Assembly (NCBI GenBank): GCA_951230915.1
Contig: OX579635.1
Coordinates: 7,812,001-7,876,000 of the forward strand
From: Antitrichia curtipendula
Taxonomy: Eukaryota; Streptophyta; Bryopsida; Hypnales; Leucodontaceae
DNA: 64,000 nucleotides
Direction: 5' to 3'
In this document: one piece after another, positions 1-11,566 of the stretch
Numbering within the stretch: the stretch's first letter is position 1
How the letters are laid out: each line of letters begins with the position of its first letter
Translations under genes and position numbers: made by a program
Notes under the pieces: model-generated
The model's database searches: none
The model's input: the letters and a program-made list of their open reading frames with translations, nothing else
Told to the model about the DNA's origin: nothing

Positions 1-2287
1 TGAACCAAATTTGTGCATCATTTTGTTAATAATGTAATTATTAACTCTAAAATTCAAATTGAAGTATGATCTTTGTATTTAAAAGTTCAACGCTTCCAAC
101 CCCAATAAGAAATAGGCTTTGAAACTTAAATTGTTAGTTTTGATCAAAAGCAAATTGAATAATTTTGAATGTCAAAATCAAATTTTGAGCTTTGTAATGC
201 ACTTAGACTAATCAAATCAATATTAATATTGAGTCATTTGTCATTTTGGTCCAACCAAATCAATTACAAAACCAAAACCTTTCAAATTAAATAATATGTA
301 TCTATAATTGGGCTCTAAGACATGACCTTGGATTTAGTTCTCTTAATTTCAATTGCTTTAGGGGAAGAACAACCATTTTTGAATTTTTATAAAAAAACAC
401 ACCATAAGGGACAAGGTTTTAAACACCTTTTTTAGTTTTGATATTTTTTTGACTATCTTTTCTTATCTCCTCTCATTGTATAACCATATTCTTGTACAGC
501 TAAAGGATTGACTATCGTTAGGGTGCCAAAGATTCAACCTTGGTTTTCTCTTAAAGAGACATATATCAAAACTAAAATTTGAAAAAAAATTTAAGGCCTA
601 CTGAGGCCTACTGTTATATAAGAGTTTAGAATAATAAACTTTTGGCCAGTGATGATATTAGATGACAGTGAATTAACACTACCGAAATTGAATGTTGTTA
701 TCAACACTCTTTTCAACAAGTTTTTCAATACCAAAGTGCTGAAGAAAAGTCACAAAAAATCTCAATTTTCTACACTCTAGTATCCAAAAAAGTATAGCAA
801 AAGTGTCAAAATGTATCATGCCTAAACATATATTTTAAAATATTTTTTTGACATTGACAAGGCCACCAATACCCCATGCCTAAATTATCCAACCTATTGA
901 GTAAGGGTACCCAAACAATTAATATGGGTACTCAAAACAATTAACCACAAGCCATGTAGTTTGAACCTACATCTAATAATTAGTGGTGGGATTGGAATTC
1001 ATAGTATCTTTCTCCATGTGTGAAAGTGAAGTTTTTATGTTACTTATTTGACATGAAACATCAATATAACATACTTTGTATTAGTGAATCTTTTTTTTAA
1101 AGGCAAAAGGCAACCAAACCAAATCAAGTTGTTTTGTATACTTTGGACTTTATAGAATTAGTTGTGATACTTTTAAATGAAGAATAAATTTTCCAATAAA
1201 TTTTATCACTTTTTTGAACATTCTTTCAAGCATTTTTTTTAATACTCATTCCAATAGTATAAGTCCTCAATACTTTTTTGTATATTAAAATATTAGAAAA
1301 TAGTTTAACAACTTTATTAATCCATTAGTGTCAAAATAGTGTCAAAATGTCAAGGATTGCATGACATCTCATTATTTGACACTTGATTGCTAAAAACAAT
1401 GCCAAAACAATGACATTTTTTAGATTGTGTAGGATTAATGATTTTGGATTTGTCTTCCCCTATATTATTGCTTGCTATTACTTTTTAATCCTTAAAGTTA
1501 TTATGGGGCCCCTTAGAGTTATGGCGGGATCCTATATTTCAATCCTAAAATACAAAGTATGTTAAAACAAATGGCAAGGCATATATGATTGAATTAAAAA
1601 TTCCACAACTAACATCTTTCATTGGGAGTTCATTTTAGTATCTAAGCTTTAATTATCATGTTCAAATACGGCACCATTTTTTAGAAAACATGACCATTAG
1701 TAGCAACTTCTCAAACATGTCAAAGTTGCAATAATAATCTAAATTGGAGGTTCCATGTATCATTGAATCTAGCTCAACATGAATACAAACTTTTGTAACT
1801 ATTATATATTTATTCATGCACCTTGTATGTCAATTACAAAAGACCCACATTGTACCTCAAATTGGGCTTCTCATACCTTTATGGGTTAATCAATTTTGTT
1901 CACTATATGGGGCCTTTTTAACCTTTGAAGGAAGTTGAGGCTGAAAAGTGATTGATAGATGACTTTATTATTCATTGTAAAAACAAAAAATGCAACCATT
2001 AGTCCAATGAGCAAAGTCAAGTTTTGGTGACTACCTTGGTCATAGAGCCACGTCCTTTACGTTAAGGGTCAACCCTTAAACGTCAAAGAGGATGTTTGGT
2101 ATTTGATGGATGAAAAAGAATCAACCTTGTAGGACAGAAATGCAACTGTTCATCTTCAGAATTTTGCTGTGAAAAGAGGAGGTCTTCTATAGTTTTTTGA
2201 CTTCCAATGAGTGCTTTTGTTATTTCTTAGGCCAATGATTCACATGGTAATGAAAAGGAATGATTTCCAAGGTCACCCTTTTGTGCT
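1..2287. other. AT-rich intergenic stretch
   Basis: I see no gene here. The longest open frames are about 60-80 codons with low-complexity translations. A short palindrome (ttaagggt-ca-acccttaa) lies near 2060. The stretch ends at a TTAA-flanked miniature element. Confidence 0.6.
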
Positions 2288-2291
2288 TTAA

Positions 2292-2861
2292 TCCCTAAAA
2301 TTCCATTGGCCCTACATGGGCCAAAATGCGACTTTGGGTAGGCTCATACAGTCTCAATATTCATCATAATCTACTAAAACTTTGTACAAAGCTAGAAAAA
2401 CACACAAGCTTTTGGAGAATATCATTTTTATTTCAATCAATGCTTGGAAGCAAAAGTTATTGCACAAAAAGCCTGAAATGGAGGTTGGTGGGCAATCCAA
2501 AAAATTCACAAAAATTCAAAAATTCAAAAATTCCTTCACATTATATTTTTGTCTACATGTAAAACTTTGAATCATTCTATTTGGACTAGTGATGAGAAAG
2601 TTATGGACAATCTTGTTTTTCAAGCAATCTAATGATGTTCTTGAAAAAAAAACTCTTTGTTCAACTTTGAATGCTAATATCTTCCAATTCATATGGTCAA
2701 AATTGATGAAATTTTTACCATATGATCTCAGACAAGTGAAGTACAAGATCCTACAATTAGATTCTTTAAAAAAATGTTTTTTCTGCTTTCTTGGGTGGAT
2801 GCAACAGAAATGGCAATTTTGAGTGTTTTCTGACAAAAAAATGGCCTTGGGACTTTAGGGG
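2292..2861 (-). mobile_element. TTAA-flanked MITE, copy A
   Basis: About 570 bp bounded by TTAA-TCCCTAAAATTCC on the left and GGGACTTTAGGGG-TCAA on the right, so one target duplication appears mutated from TTAA to TCAA. Read in reverse it matches the copies at 12.9, 22.8 and 54.9 kb: the CCTAAAGTCCCAAGG end is followed by a conserved tttgccatttct-like segment. No coding capacity was seen. TTAA target sites with CCC-starting ends are known for piggyBac and Sola3 transposons. The assignment to either is inference. Confidence 0.6.
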
Positions 2862-2935
2862 TCAAGGGTTAAAGGATGCAAAATGGGCCCCTTGCCTCGT
2901 TGCTAAACAGCTAAACAATGTTGCTTTGTTTGAAA

Positions 2936-2972
2936 AAACAAGAACGGTGTGACCGTGAGGCTCTGTCTAGGG
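2936..2972 (-). repeat. Putative Helentron 3'-terminal motif
   Basis: The plus strand reads acaagaacggtgtgaccg then tgaggctctgtc. The same string with about three substitutions occurs at 25964-25992. On the element's coding strand a small hairpin (acggt-cac-accgt) lies inside it. Because the motif sits just beyond the last ORF and recurs at the end of a second element, I read it as the 3' end of the family. Confidence 0.5.
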
Positions 2973-3183
2973 TGAACAACAACATTGATAGTAGGGAAAT
3001 TAAACAAAAGTAAATAGTAAGAAAAGTGTTGAAAGTGATTTCATGTTAAAAGACAAGATTGAAACTATAAAAATCAAATGCAAAACAGTATTGTCAATCT
3101 ATGCAACTGAACATGATGCAAAGAAGAGAATATTTATTCATTTGATAATGATATACAAAAAATTTATACAATACTAAAATAAA

Positions 3184-4266
3184 CTATTTTGAATGTTGTT
3201 TGGATCTTGGAGCAATTACTTGTCTCAGTTCTTCTAATTGATTTTCTAAAGATTCTAGGACATAGATTTTGGATGTTTTCATAGGTAGTTTTGATAATAT
3301 GTTGGACACTTGATTAGTGGCACCTATCAAGACTAACGACCAATTGTTAGGCATATAACTCTTAATGAGGGATACAATAGCTGCTTTTCCACGTTGTGAC
3401 GAATCCGTGTCTTCATCATCCAAAACAAATCGGAGTTTAGGATTAACATGACTTGAAAAATTTGGTTGAAAATTAGTATTTCCCTTTGAGGATGAAATTA
3501 TAAAAATTATTTCACCAATTGATTCAATGCTAATTTTTGATTTTGTACTAATATCAACAATCATTTGTTCTTCTATGTTTTGTGGAAAACGATACACACC
3601 GTCAAATATAAGATGCGGATTTTGGATATTCAACTTTGATTTTAATTTTGAAGCACGACTTCCAGGAGGTAGTAATAAAATTGCATTCCACCTTTTGTTT
3701 TCTTCAGTCCACTTGGCCATGTTAGGACTGAAAGATTCATAATCGCTAACAGTCCAATTAGTCTTGTCTTGTGTGTTTCCTCCATATCTAGTATCAAAAA
3801 CAAATAAAGCATTTTCAGAAATAACTATTGAATCTTCATGTATAGAGCCCACCTTTGCTGCTATTTCAATAGGTTTCAACATTTTCAAACCTTTGGGGTT
3901 TGTAATGGTCTTTGTATATTTCCAGGCCCATTGCTTGTGTGGCATTAACGGATTTTTTCTTGAACTTTCATAAAGGCGATAGATTTCTATTGGAATTAAT
4001 TTTTCCAATTTTTTCAACTTGGAGATTTCTTTCTTAGACGTAATATTAGCCCAATTTGCCTTGAAGTCTTTATGTGCATTGTTGGCAATAGATACAAGTT
4101 GGTCTTCGGAAGCGTATTTGGATGTATCGTGAGAAAGCATCATTTCTTCAAGTAATTGTGAATCTTCGTTTATCAACCATTTCAAAGCATTTTGTCCCGC
4201 TGAAAGTGCTTTCATTTTGTTGGCCATATATGCAGCAGTTTTGGGTTGCAAAGTTTTTGCATCCAT
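3184..4266 (-). CDS. Helentron-associated ORF, possible degenerate DNA methyltransferase
   Basis: This is a 360-codon ORF starting at a true ATG, 18 nt downstream of the OTU/ParB-like ORF and in the same frame, with a single TAG between them. I do not recognise the family with certainty. Residues 154-163 read LFVFDTRYGG, followed by W171, a DYESF segment and W186, then a hydrophobic strand AILLLPPG. The layout resembles motif IV of amino-methyltransferases ((D/N)PP(Y/W) followed by Trp-containing helices), but the PP is replaced by TR and no clear GxG SAM-binding loop is visible, so the protein may be a divergent or inactive relative. Residues 70-100 are lysine-rich and probably helical. ParB-like domains are often paired with DNA methyltransferases in phage and bacterial mobile elements, which motivates the suggestion. 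The ORF itself has no internal stop. Confidence 0.45.
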   Translation of the reverse strand: MDAKTLQPKTAAYMANKMKALSAGQNALKWLINEDSQLLEEMMLSHDTSKYASEDQLVSIANNAHKDFKANWANITSKKEISKLKKLEKLIPIEIYRLYESSRKNPLMPHKQWAWKYTKTITNPKGLKMLKPIEIAAKVGSIHEDSIVISENALFVFDTRYGGNTQDKTNWTVSDYESFSPNMAKWTEENKRWNAILLLPPGSRASKLKSKLNIQNPHLIFDGVYRFPQNIEEQMIVDISTKSKISIESIGEIIFIISSSKGNTNFQPNFSSHVNPKLRFVLDDEDTDSSQRGKAAIVSLIKSYMPNNWSLVLIGATNQVSNILSKLPMKTSKIYVLESLENQLEELRQVIAPRSKQHSK

Positions 4267-4284
4267 TCCATTAAAAAAATAGCA

Positions 4285-5826
4285 CTAAGGTTTATTGCAC
4301 AAGCGACTTAATTCCTTGTGTTGTTCAATACTTAAGTTCCTCCATGGCTTTAACCATTTTATTGTAAAAGGTCTTGTAGGAAAATCTGGGTCTTCTTCAT
4401 GTTTTTCATTATCTCTTTCGTTGAAGAATATATCATTCTTATCATATGCTGTACACATCTTAAGTAAGTCTTGAAAAGCATCTTTGTCTGGCAAAAATAC
4501 ATGACATGTATACTGGTCTAGAGATTTCCAAAGTGTGCTCAGTGTCTTGTCATTCGTTTTGTCAGAATGCCTGTGCAGTATGTAAATCATGGCTTTAACC
4601 ACATTCATGCGAATAGAATCTTCTTCACGATATTCTGGACGAGGACAAGCATAATACTCAAACACGTTTCTCATCTTCTCTAGATCTTGAGAAACAGTAG
4701 TATATTTTTTTCGTTTGAAATATTCTTCATTGAGGTGGCAAGACATAGCCAGATACTGAAAAGGGTCATTATATAAAACTAAGGTGGCTTCTCTGGTCTT
4801 GAATTTTGCTTCATACTCTGGTGCAGAAAGTTCGCCTCGTTTATATTTGATTGTTGCATCTTTACAAGCCTTTACAACATGTTGCCCGTCAACAGGTTCC
4901 CATCTGATTGAAGATAAAAAAGTCGTTGTTGGTTTATTATCAACTGCACAATTTGGCTTTTTAAGTGCATCTTGAAATGTGTAATATGGTGAAAAGATCT
5001 TGATGTCTTTTGATCCTTCATGTTGAATGCCAATGGGTTTTAATACAAGTCGTGACATTACATTTGAACCATTTTGTAATAATTCATAAATTTTCTTTAC
5101 ATTATCTATATCGCATTTCCGTTGATTTGTAAGAACGGATGGTTCTGCAATATGATCAATGAGCACATCAAATTTAAAGTCTCGACCAAATAGGAAACCA
5201 CTTTCAAGTTCTTTGTGAGTATACAATTCGATGGGGAAGTCATAATTTGTAATTTGTTCAACTTTGGACTTTTTTGGAGGTCTTTTTGAAGCTGAGGTGG
5301 ATGGTTTATTGCTGGGAGGCGTATCAATTTGAAATTCAACCATGGGCATATAATGCTTATTTGCATACGCAATGTTTATTGGATGATTTGTAGCTGGCAG
5401 TCCCATAGTATAGCTCCACATTGGTTTTTTTGAACCAATTTTAATAAAACTTTCTATGTTGTAAAGATGAAAAGGTCGTTGCAAATATAGAGAAATGAAT
5501 CGCATCATTGTTCCATCTCCCCACAAACCATTATGATCGTGACTGGACTTCGACATCAATTTGATATATTCTTCAATAGTTGTGTCTTGACTTAATCCAT
5601 GTAAAACAAAATCACCCTTTATAGCTCCAACCCATTTTTTTTGTTCTTGATGACCATCTGAAACATATTCTTTTAATATATTTGTTGCGTAAATATGAAG
5701 ATCATCCGAATTGCGAAATTGTTCTTTTGTAGAGAATTTGCTTTTGTAGAGCAATACATAACTAACAGCATCAAACAAACAATCTCCAACTCTATAATCA
5801 AAATTTTGAACAAGTTGTAGATCCAA
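4285..5826 (-). CDS. OTU-family cysteine protease with ParB/DGQHR-like C-terminal region
   Basis: The ORF runs to a TAG at 4285. Residues (counted from 5826) 10-25 carry the OTU nucleophile motif GDCLFDAV with Cys16. GLWGDG follows at 100-105 and the likely catalytic His158 is in ANKHYMPM. OTU proteases cleave ubiquitin-like conjugates and accompany Helentrons, perhaps for polyprotein or host-factor processing. A basic linker (KRPPKKSKVE, 181-190) may be a nuclear signal. Residues 235-400 resemble ParB/DGQHR proteins: LVLKPIG, then RWEPVDGQHVVKA with DGQH at 313-316, then LVLYNDP. The start is unclear. The first codon at 5826 is TTG and the frame stays open back to 5907 without an ATG. The nearest upstream ATG (5885) is in another frame, so a 1-nt frameshift or a missed leader exon is likely. 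Confidence 0.7.
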   Translation of the reverse strand: MDLQLVQNFDYRVGDCLFDAVSYVLLYKSKFSTKEQFRNSDDLHIYATNILKEYVSDGHQEQKKWVGAIKGDFVLHGLSQDTTIEEYIKLMSKSSHDHNGLWGDGTMMRFISLYLQRPFHLYNIESFIKIGSKKPMWSYTMGLPATNHPINIAYANKHYMPMVEFQIDTPPSNKPSTSASKRPPKKSKVEQITNYDFPIELYTHKELESGFLFGRDFKFDVLIDHIAEPSVLTNQRKCDIDNVKKIYELLQNGSNVMSRLVLKPIGIQHEGSKDIKIFSPYYTFQDALKKPNCAVDNKPTTTFLSSIRWEPVDGQHVVKACKDATIKYKRGELSAPEYEAKFKTREATLVLYNDPFQYLAMSCHLNEEYFKRKKYTTVSQDLEKMRNVFEYYACPRPEYREEDSIRMNVVKAMIYILHRHSDKTNDKTLSTLWKSLDQYTCHVFLPDKDAFQDLLKMCTAYDKNDIFFNERDNEKHEEDPDFPTRPFTIKWLKPWRNLSIEQHKELSRLCNKP

Positions 5827-5885
5827 GGTCTTAGAATATTGAGCAAATTTTTCGTAATCTTCACTTTTAAAATTGAGGTTTTCAT

Positions 5886-6204
5886 GATTGCAAAAGAAAT
5901 GAGATTGTCAATGCAACGAATATAATACTATAGCAAAGTATTGAAATTGATTTGTGCAAATTAGTTCAACAACAAAATATAAATCTAGTGATGCAAGTAA
6001 TACAATGTTTTACGAGAGTATGAGAATGATCTTGAAATTAGAAATGAAAAATATATTTGAAAACAGTTTTATTTATACAGAAATACTAAAAAGATTTTAA
6101 AGTAAAAGAAGGAAAAAAATGTAAAAGAAAAAAAATCAAATCAAAAGTACAAAATGTGAAAGAAGTAAAGTAATTGTTGGACAAAGTAAAATTAACTTTG
6201 TTGT
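5886..6204. other. AT-rich spacer upstream of the second OTU gene
   Basis: About 320 bp without an ORF, A- and T-rich, lying between the second OTU gene and the replicase tail. It is where a promoter for the accessory locus would sit. I see no definite TATA element. Confidence 0.4.
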
Positions 6205-6896
6205 GCCTTTCAATTTAAAGTAAAGTTAAAAATTAATTTGTTCAAATTATTCCAATAACAAAAAAGAAATATAGGGACATCAACTATTGAATTTAATAAA
6301 ACCTAAAAAAATATGTATATGTGTATATGTTTGTTTCTCTCTCTATATATTTCAAGTATATATACAAATGTAAATTTAAAATTTTCTTGGTTCAGTTTTA
6401 TTACAATTTTGTTTTATATAAAGTATTTTATATAAAAAATAAATTTTGTTTATTGCACATATAGGTAGGCATTGTATTTGGAAGTTTAAATGCACAGTAT
6501 ATTGGTTTGTGGTAATCAGGCCAATATGCATCCGTAACACCGTACTTTGTGCCTTTCAATTTAAAGTAAAGTTAAAAATTAATTTATTCAAATTATTCCA
6601 ATAACAGAAAAGAAATATAGGGACATCAACTATTGAATTTAATAAAACCTAAAAAAATATGTATATGTATATATGTTTGTTTCTGTCTCTATATATTTCA
6701 AGTATATATACAAATGTAAATTTAAAATTTTCTTGGTTCAATTTTATTACAATTTTGTTTTATGTAAAGTATTTTATATAAAAAATAAATTTTGTTTATT
6801 GCACATATAGGTAGGCATTGTATTTGGAAGTTTAAATGCACAGTATATTGGTTTGTGGTAATCAGGCCAATATGCATCCGTAACACCGTACTTTGT
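6205..6896. repeat. 346-bp tandem duplication of the endonuclease tail
   Basis: Two head-to-tail copies (6205-6550 and 6551-6896), both beginning gcctttcaatttaaag, differ at roughly half a dozen positions, so the duplication is fairly recent. The unit contains the last codons of the EEP endonuclease plus its 3' flank. The copy adjoining the gene keeps the reading frame to the stop at 6774; the second coding tail, further 3', is orphaned. The short string actttgt at the junctions may have mediated the event. Confidence 0.9.
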
Positions 6897-9800
6897 ATCT
6901 TGACCTGGGATATTTGTCCAAATATGATCTATTAATGAATTTGACTTAGTAGTAGGCGTTGATAGTTGTTGTTTGAAGTGGTGTTGAGACATGACTTGAA
7001 TAAGTTGTTGAGAATTGTTGTCTTTGTTTTTGTTCACGTATAAATCTACATTGAAATCTCCAATAATAAGAGTAGGACATGTTGATGGTGCTTTACTAAT
7101 TAATTCTTTTATAAATTTTACAAACATTGGCATAGAAGTAGAATGAGATCAATAAACAGTTATTACATGAATAGCACTCCGGGTGCTTTCGTTAAACGTT
7201 GCTCCTATAAATTCAGACCCATTGTGATTTTTTATTGTAGTTGTTGAACATGTTATGTTTTTATTATATAACAGAAGTAGACCATGTTTGTCAAATGTAT
7301 GTATGTAATTGTACTTGGATGTATCTATAAATTGTGATACATCTTTTGCAAGTTGTACCCTTGTTTCTTGAAAACATAATATATGGGCCGATTGAAGATT
7401 ATGATCACTTTGTATGTCGTACTGATGTTTGGGTAAAGAATTAATATTAATGCTTTGAATGATTACATGTGAATGCCGCATAGTTTTTAACATTGGTACA
7501 AGTAAGTTCCATTTTGCTGATGAATTTAATCTTTCCATTTCTGAGGAAACTGAATTATCTACGTGAAAGTTTGACATGGTTAATGGATACAATAGATACA
7601 ATTTTTCTTTTGTTCTAATACGTGACAAAGCAGTGTATGAAAGTCCATGCTTGTTGACACCTTTGGTTTTAAATGCCATTTCATCTAAAGATAAACCTTG
7701 AGAACGATGAATAGTTCGAGCAGCCGCTAATTGTATTGGAAATTGAATGCGAGTGAGGAGATGTGTCTGTGTTTGTCCAAACATTATTTCTTTTGTTAAT
7801 GCTTCAATAGGTGTCCACGACGATGCAATACTTTTGTCTTTGTATAAATGAGCATTTGCTAAACGTGTTAAAGTCCCGACTTTTGCGTTTAAAAATTCTA
7901 TTAAAATGTATTTCTTTGAATTTGTGGTGATTGATGTTTTGAAAAGACCATCAGCTCCATTAACTAAACCATCATGTGTAGCATAATTCCCTGCACAAAG
8001 TTCTACTAGCATGTCTTTTTTTACTTTTATTATCATATGTAATCCAACAGTTTTGCTAGGATCATTAGGAATTTCAAACGATGCAGACAAAGAAGGATGC
8101 CGAATATCAATTGCTACTAAATGATAAGTAGGTCCTTCAACTTGATCAAAAACTTTTATGTTATGTGTTGTTGTGTCTTTATTCATATAAAACAAATGTG
8201 GAATAGTGGAATCATTTGGAGGTGTTTTCAAGCATAATGAATTGATGATGTTAACATCTGTTATGGTGTGACATGTTTTTTGAAACCTATTCAGTATGTC
8301 AATAAACAGTGGATCGTTTTGTCGCATTACTATAGTTAGTTCATAATATTGTATACATTCATACCAAAAACTAGGTGCTAAAGAGCTTAGTCCATGATTT
8401 AATTTTTGAAAGATCCATTTATCTCTAACAGGAGGTGCTTGATAAAAATCACCACAAACTATAACGTCTAGTCCACCAAAAAAATTGTTTTGAACATGTT
8501 TAATAGAGCGAAGTCTTTGGTCAATTGCTTCCAACATCCTTGCTCCAACAAGCGATATTTCATCTATCACTATTAATTTTATTTGTTCATATTGATCTGT
8601 TAGTTTATTCAGCAATTCTGATGATAATTTTCCAATATTGGATAGTGATTGATTTATTGGAATGTGTAAAGCTGAATGTATAGTACAACCATCTATATTA
8701 AATGCAGCTTTTCCGGTATATGCCATCAATAGTGCTTTGGGCTTTAATGGATCTGATTCTATATCATTATGATAAAAACGTAGTAATCCTTGTACAATAA
8801 GTTGTAAGGTGAATGTTTTACCAGTACCAGCACCACCGGTTAGGAATAAATGTATAGGAATATCTGTCTTAACACGCTTTCTATACATGAGGTCATTGTA
8901 AATTGCTCTTTGTTCTTCATTTAGATTACGAAGTAATTTGAAAAATTCTAATTCATTCATTAAATCAACATTTCGAAATGTATGATGTTCTAAATCTTGG
9001 TTCGTGTAATGTCTTGCATGTGGTCTTATATATATATCTGAAGCAAGATCATATTTCTCAATGTTCTCTGTACTTGTACACAAATCCATTCCTTCCGCTT
9101 CTACATCATTCCATATATTGTAATTTTTGTCAGTTTCTAATTTGTTTGCAATTTCTTGCAGATGGTCCCATTCCTCATCACAATCTTCTTGTATTGTTGT
9201 AGCAATTTGGAAGTTGAATTTTTTACTTGCATTAATAATATCATTGATTTTTTCATCGTAAGCTTCCTTCCAAGTCTCTTTATTATTTTTTTGAGAAGCT
9301 TCTATATTGAAAAATGGCACATATAATAATAATTGTTCTCTTGCCCAATTTTCTAAATCTCTATGTTTGTTATAATGAACAAACCTTATAATTTTGGATG
9401 TTCGACATTTTATTATTTTATTTTTTAACCAATAATAATTTGATGCAAATTCAGCTAAACATAAATGATGCAACAAGTGAGGTCTTTCTATGTATCTATC
9501 AATAATGGATTTGCACATAACATTAGGAGATTCAGGGTGCAATTTTGATAATATTTCTTGTGGTTTTAAAAAGAAGGCACGTTCTTCAAGTGGTGATGTA
9601 TTTACAAATTTAAATGTTCGTGAACTATGATATAAAGGCAAAGAAAGAATGAGATAAACAGCGAGTTGTGCTGACATTTGTTGCGCATTTAAAAATGCAT
9701 TACCAAGTTTTAAAATTCGTTTATCAGCATCCGTTTTATCTTCTATACATTTTTGAATAATTGATTTTAATTCAGTGGTTATACTTTTGTCAACTTTTGT

Positions 9801-11234
9801 CATATATGAAGTACAATAGGTAGCTGCAGCATATGGATCTAGTATAAATTGAATATCTGTGTTGGCATACCATGTATTTGCTATGGTTTTATTGAATGCA
9901 TTAGTACGTATATCACAAAGCTTACGTTTCAAAAATACTTGCGGTCTTTTAAGTTGAGTACGTAAACACATAATATAAGTCGAATTGTCTATATTAAAAC
10001 ATAGTAAAAATTCATCAAATGTCATTTTTGATCCAACGCCCAACTCTTTCAAAAAAACAAATATGTCTTTATATTTATTTTTGTAGTAACTTGAATTTTC
10101 TACATTTTTATTGTCGATTGGTTCTAAAATCATTGTTTTTTCCATTGGTGGAAGAGGGTAATGAAATCTACATACCGGTTGTCCTTTTTTCCTAAAAGTT
10201 CGCGAATGCTTGTGAGTTTGAGCTTCTTGTAATGGGAGAAGAAGAAATGATTTGTCTGATGTAATATAATTGTCCACGAAAGATATAATTTCTTCATTGG
10301 AATTTATTTTATATTTTGGTGCATTTTTAATCCATATTACAGCGTGTTCATGTTCGCTTCCTCTATGTTGAAATTCAGTAATAAAAAAGAAATCCACTAC
10401 TTCACCTATAATTGAAGCTTCTTTTTTAGTTAATTTTCGAAATGCTCTAGTGCGGTTATTATAATATAAAGCACATGTTACTGGATCAGATCTTATTAGC
10501 TCTGCTATATGAATAGATTCAAGAGAATTGAAATCAGGTAAATTTAAACGTTCCGCATTTAATTTGTACAAAGCTTGTATTAGAGGTGTCCATAGACGCT
10601 CTGCACTTGTCAAGGTAATGAAAAATGTTGGAGGCCCTAATTGTCTTATCATCGCAAATAAACTTTTTCGTAGACCTTCTATGTAGTCAGGTGATGTACG
10701 TAACCTTTCTAAATCACGAAATCCAATGTATGATTGCAAAATTTTATCTAAATTAGGTTCTTTAGCAACATCAGCAGCTGTCAAAGGTCTTCCATTTAAC
10801 TTCCCTTTTCTAATTCGAATCCAACTAGAATTTTTAACTTTTTCAATACAAATCTTAATTGCTTTGAAAAAAATGTTTTGAATATTTGTAGCAAAATCAT
10901 GACTTTTATGCAAAAGTTTCCATTTTGCAATTTCATGGTAAGAGAAATTATTATACACTTTTTCATTTCTAGGATGACCAAAAAACAAAGTTGGAAAATT
11001 AAGTTCTTCGCTATGTTTATCTTTGAAGATTCCTATTGGATGATATAATTCAATAGGTGCAATAGATAAACCATTTTCAATAGGAACAATTGTTGGTATT
11101 TTATCACAATCTTGTATAATTTCAGAATCTAAAAAATTATGTACCATTGTTTCCGTACAAACATCTTCTATTTCTTCTTCAAAATTGTCTTCGTTTGTAA
11201 TGTCATGTTCAAAAACATCATTTTCAGTTTTCAT
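6774..11234 (-). pseudogene. Helentron replicase: HUH Rep, Pif1-like helicase and EEP endonuclease
   Basis: The first ATG in this block is at 11234; the N-terminal part of the protein lies upstream at 12.4-15.4 kb in the same frame. Rep is shown by the HUH motif HEHAVIW (10332-10352) preceded by EFQHRG, and by the paired tyrosines YCTSYMTK (9796-9819) that nick and rejoin DNA in rolling-circle transposition. The helicase has Walker A GGAGTGKT (8817-8840), Walker B VIDEIS (about 8555-8572), CGDFYQAPP, and the C-terminal AARTIHRSQG and TALSRI motifs of Pif1-like SF1 helicases. The C-terminus is an EEP nuclease with CFQETR (about 7365), GDFN (about 7055), DHIW (about 6918) and DYHKPI. A TGA at 7149-7151 interrupts the nuclease; the frame continues with no shift to 6774. 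The first 1,361 codons are open, so an active Rep-helicase fragment could still be made. Confidence 0.9.
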
Positions 11235-11280
11235 AACATTCAAGAGCTGTGGGAGCAGCTGCCTTCCCTCTGACGGAATG

Positions 11281-11339
11281 ATGTGGTATATTCCACATCA
11301 TTTCATCCAAAGGATGAAATGGTGTGGAATATTCCACAC
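11281..11339. repeat. Long hairpin, 28-bp arms
   Basis: Arms 11281-11308 and 11312-11339 pair with three mismatches around an aaa loop. The right arm contains the perfect 18-bp palindrome gtgtggaatattccacac. The inner arms read catttcatcc / ggatgaaatg. It lies just upstream of the first ATG of the Rep-helicase block, inside material that seems to have been inserted into the replicase gene. Confidence 0.85.
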
Positions 11340-11566
11340 CCAACATTAGCTAATAAGCCACGCGTCAATAATGTCAGACTTCTGCTCAGTGCCAAGGTCA
11401 TGACTGCACAATCGGATTACTGGGAAATTGAACACTTTCAATTTCAACAGAAGACAAAAGAATAGCTTTAAAAAAAATGACAAATAATTCAGTGAGGTCA
11501 AAAATTCCAATATTTGAATTCCCTCACATTGCATTGTAAGCCGTTCATGTTTTGTGATTTGAAATT

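Noticed and set aside
5673..5885. 70-codon frame beginning at the ATG upstream of the second OTU gene
   Set aside because: Only its first codons may matter as a misplaced start; the rest overlaps the OTU core in another frame.
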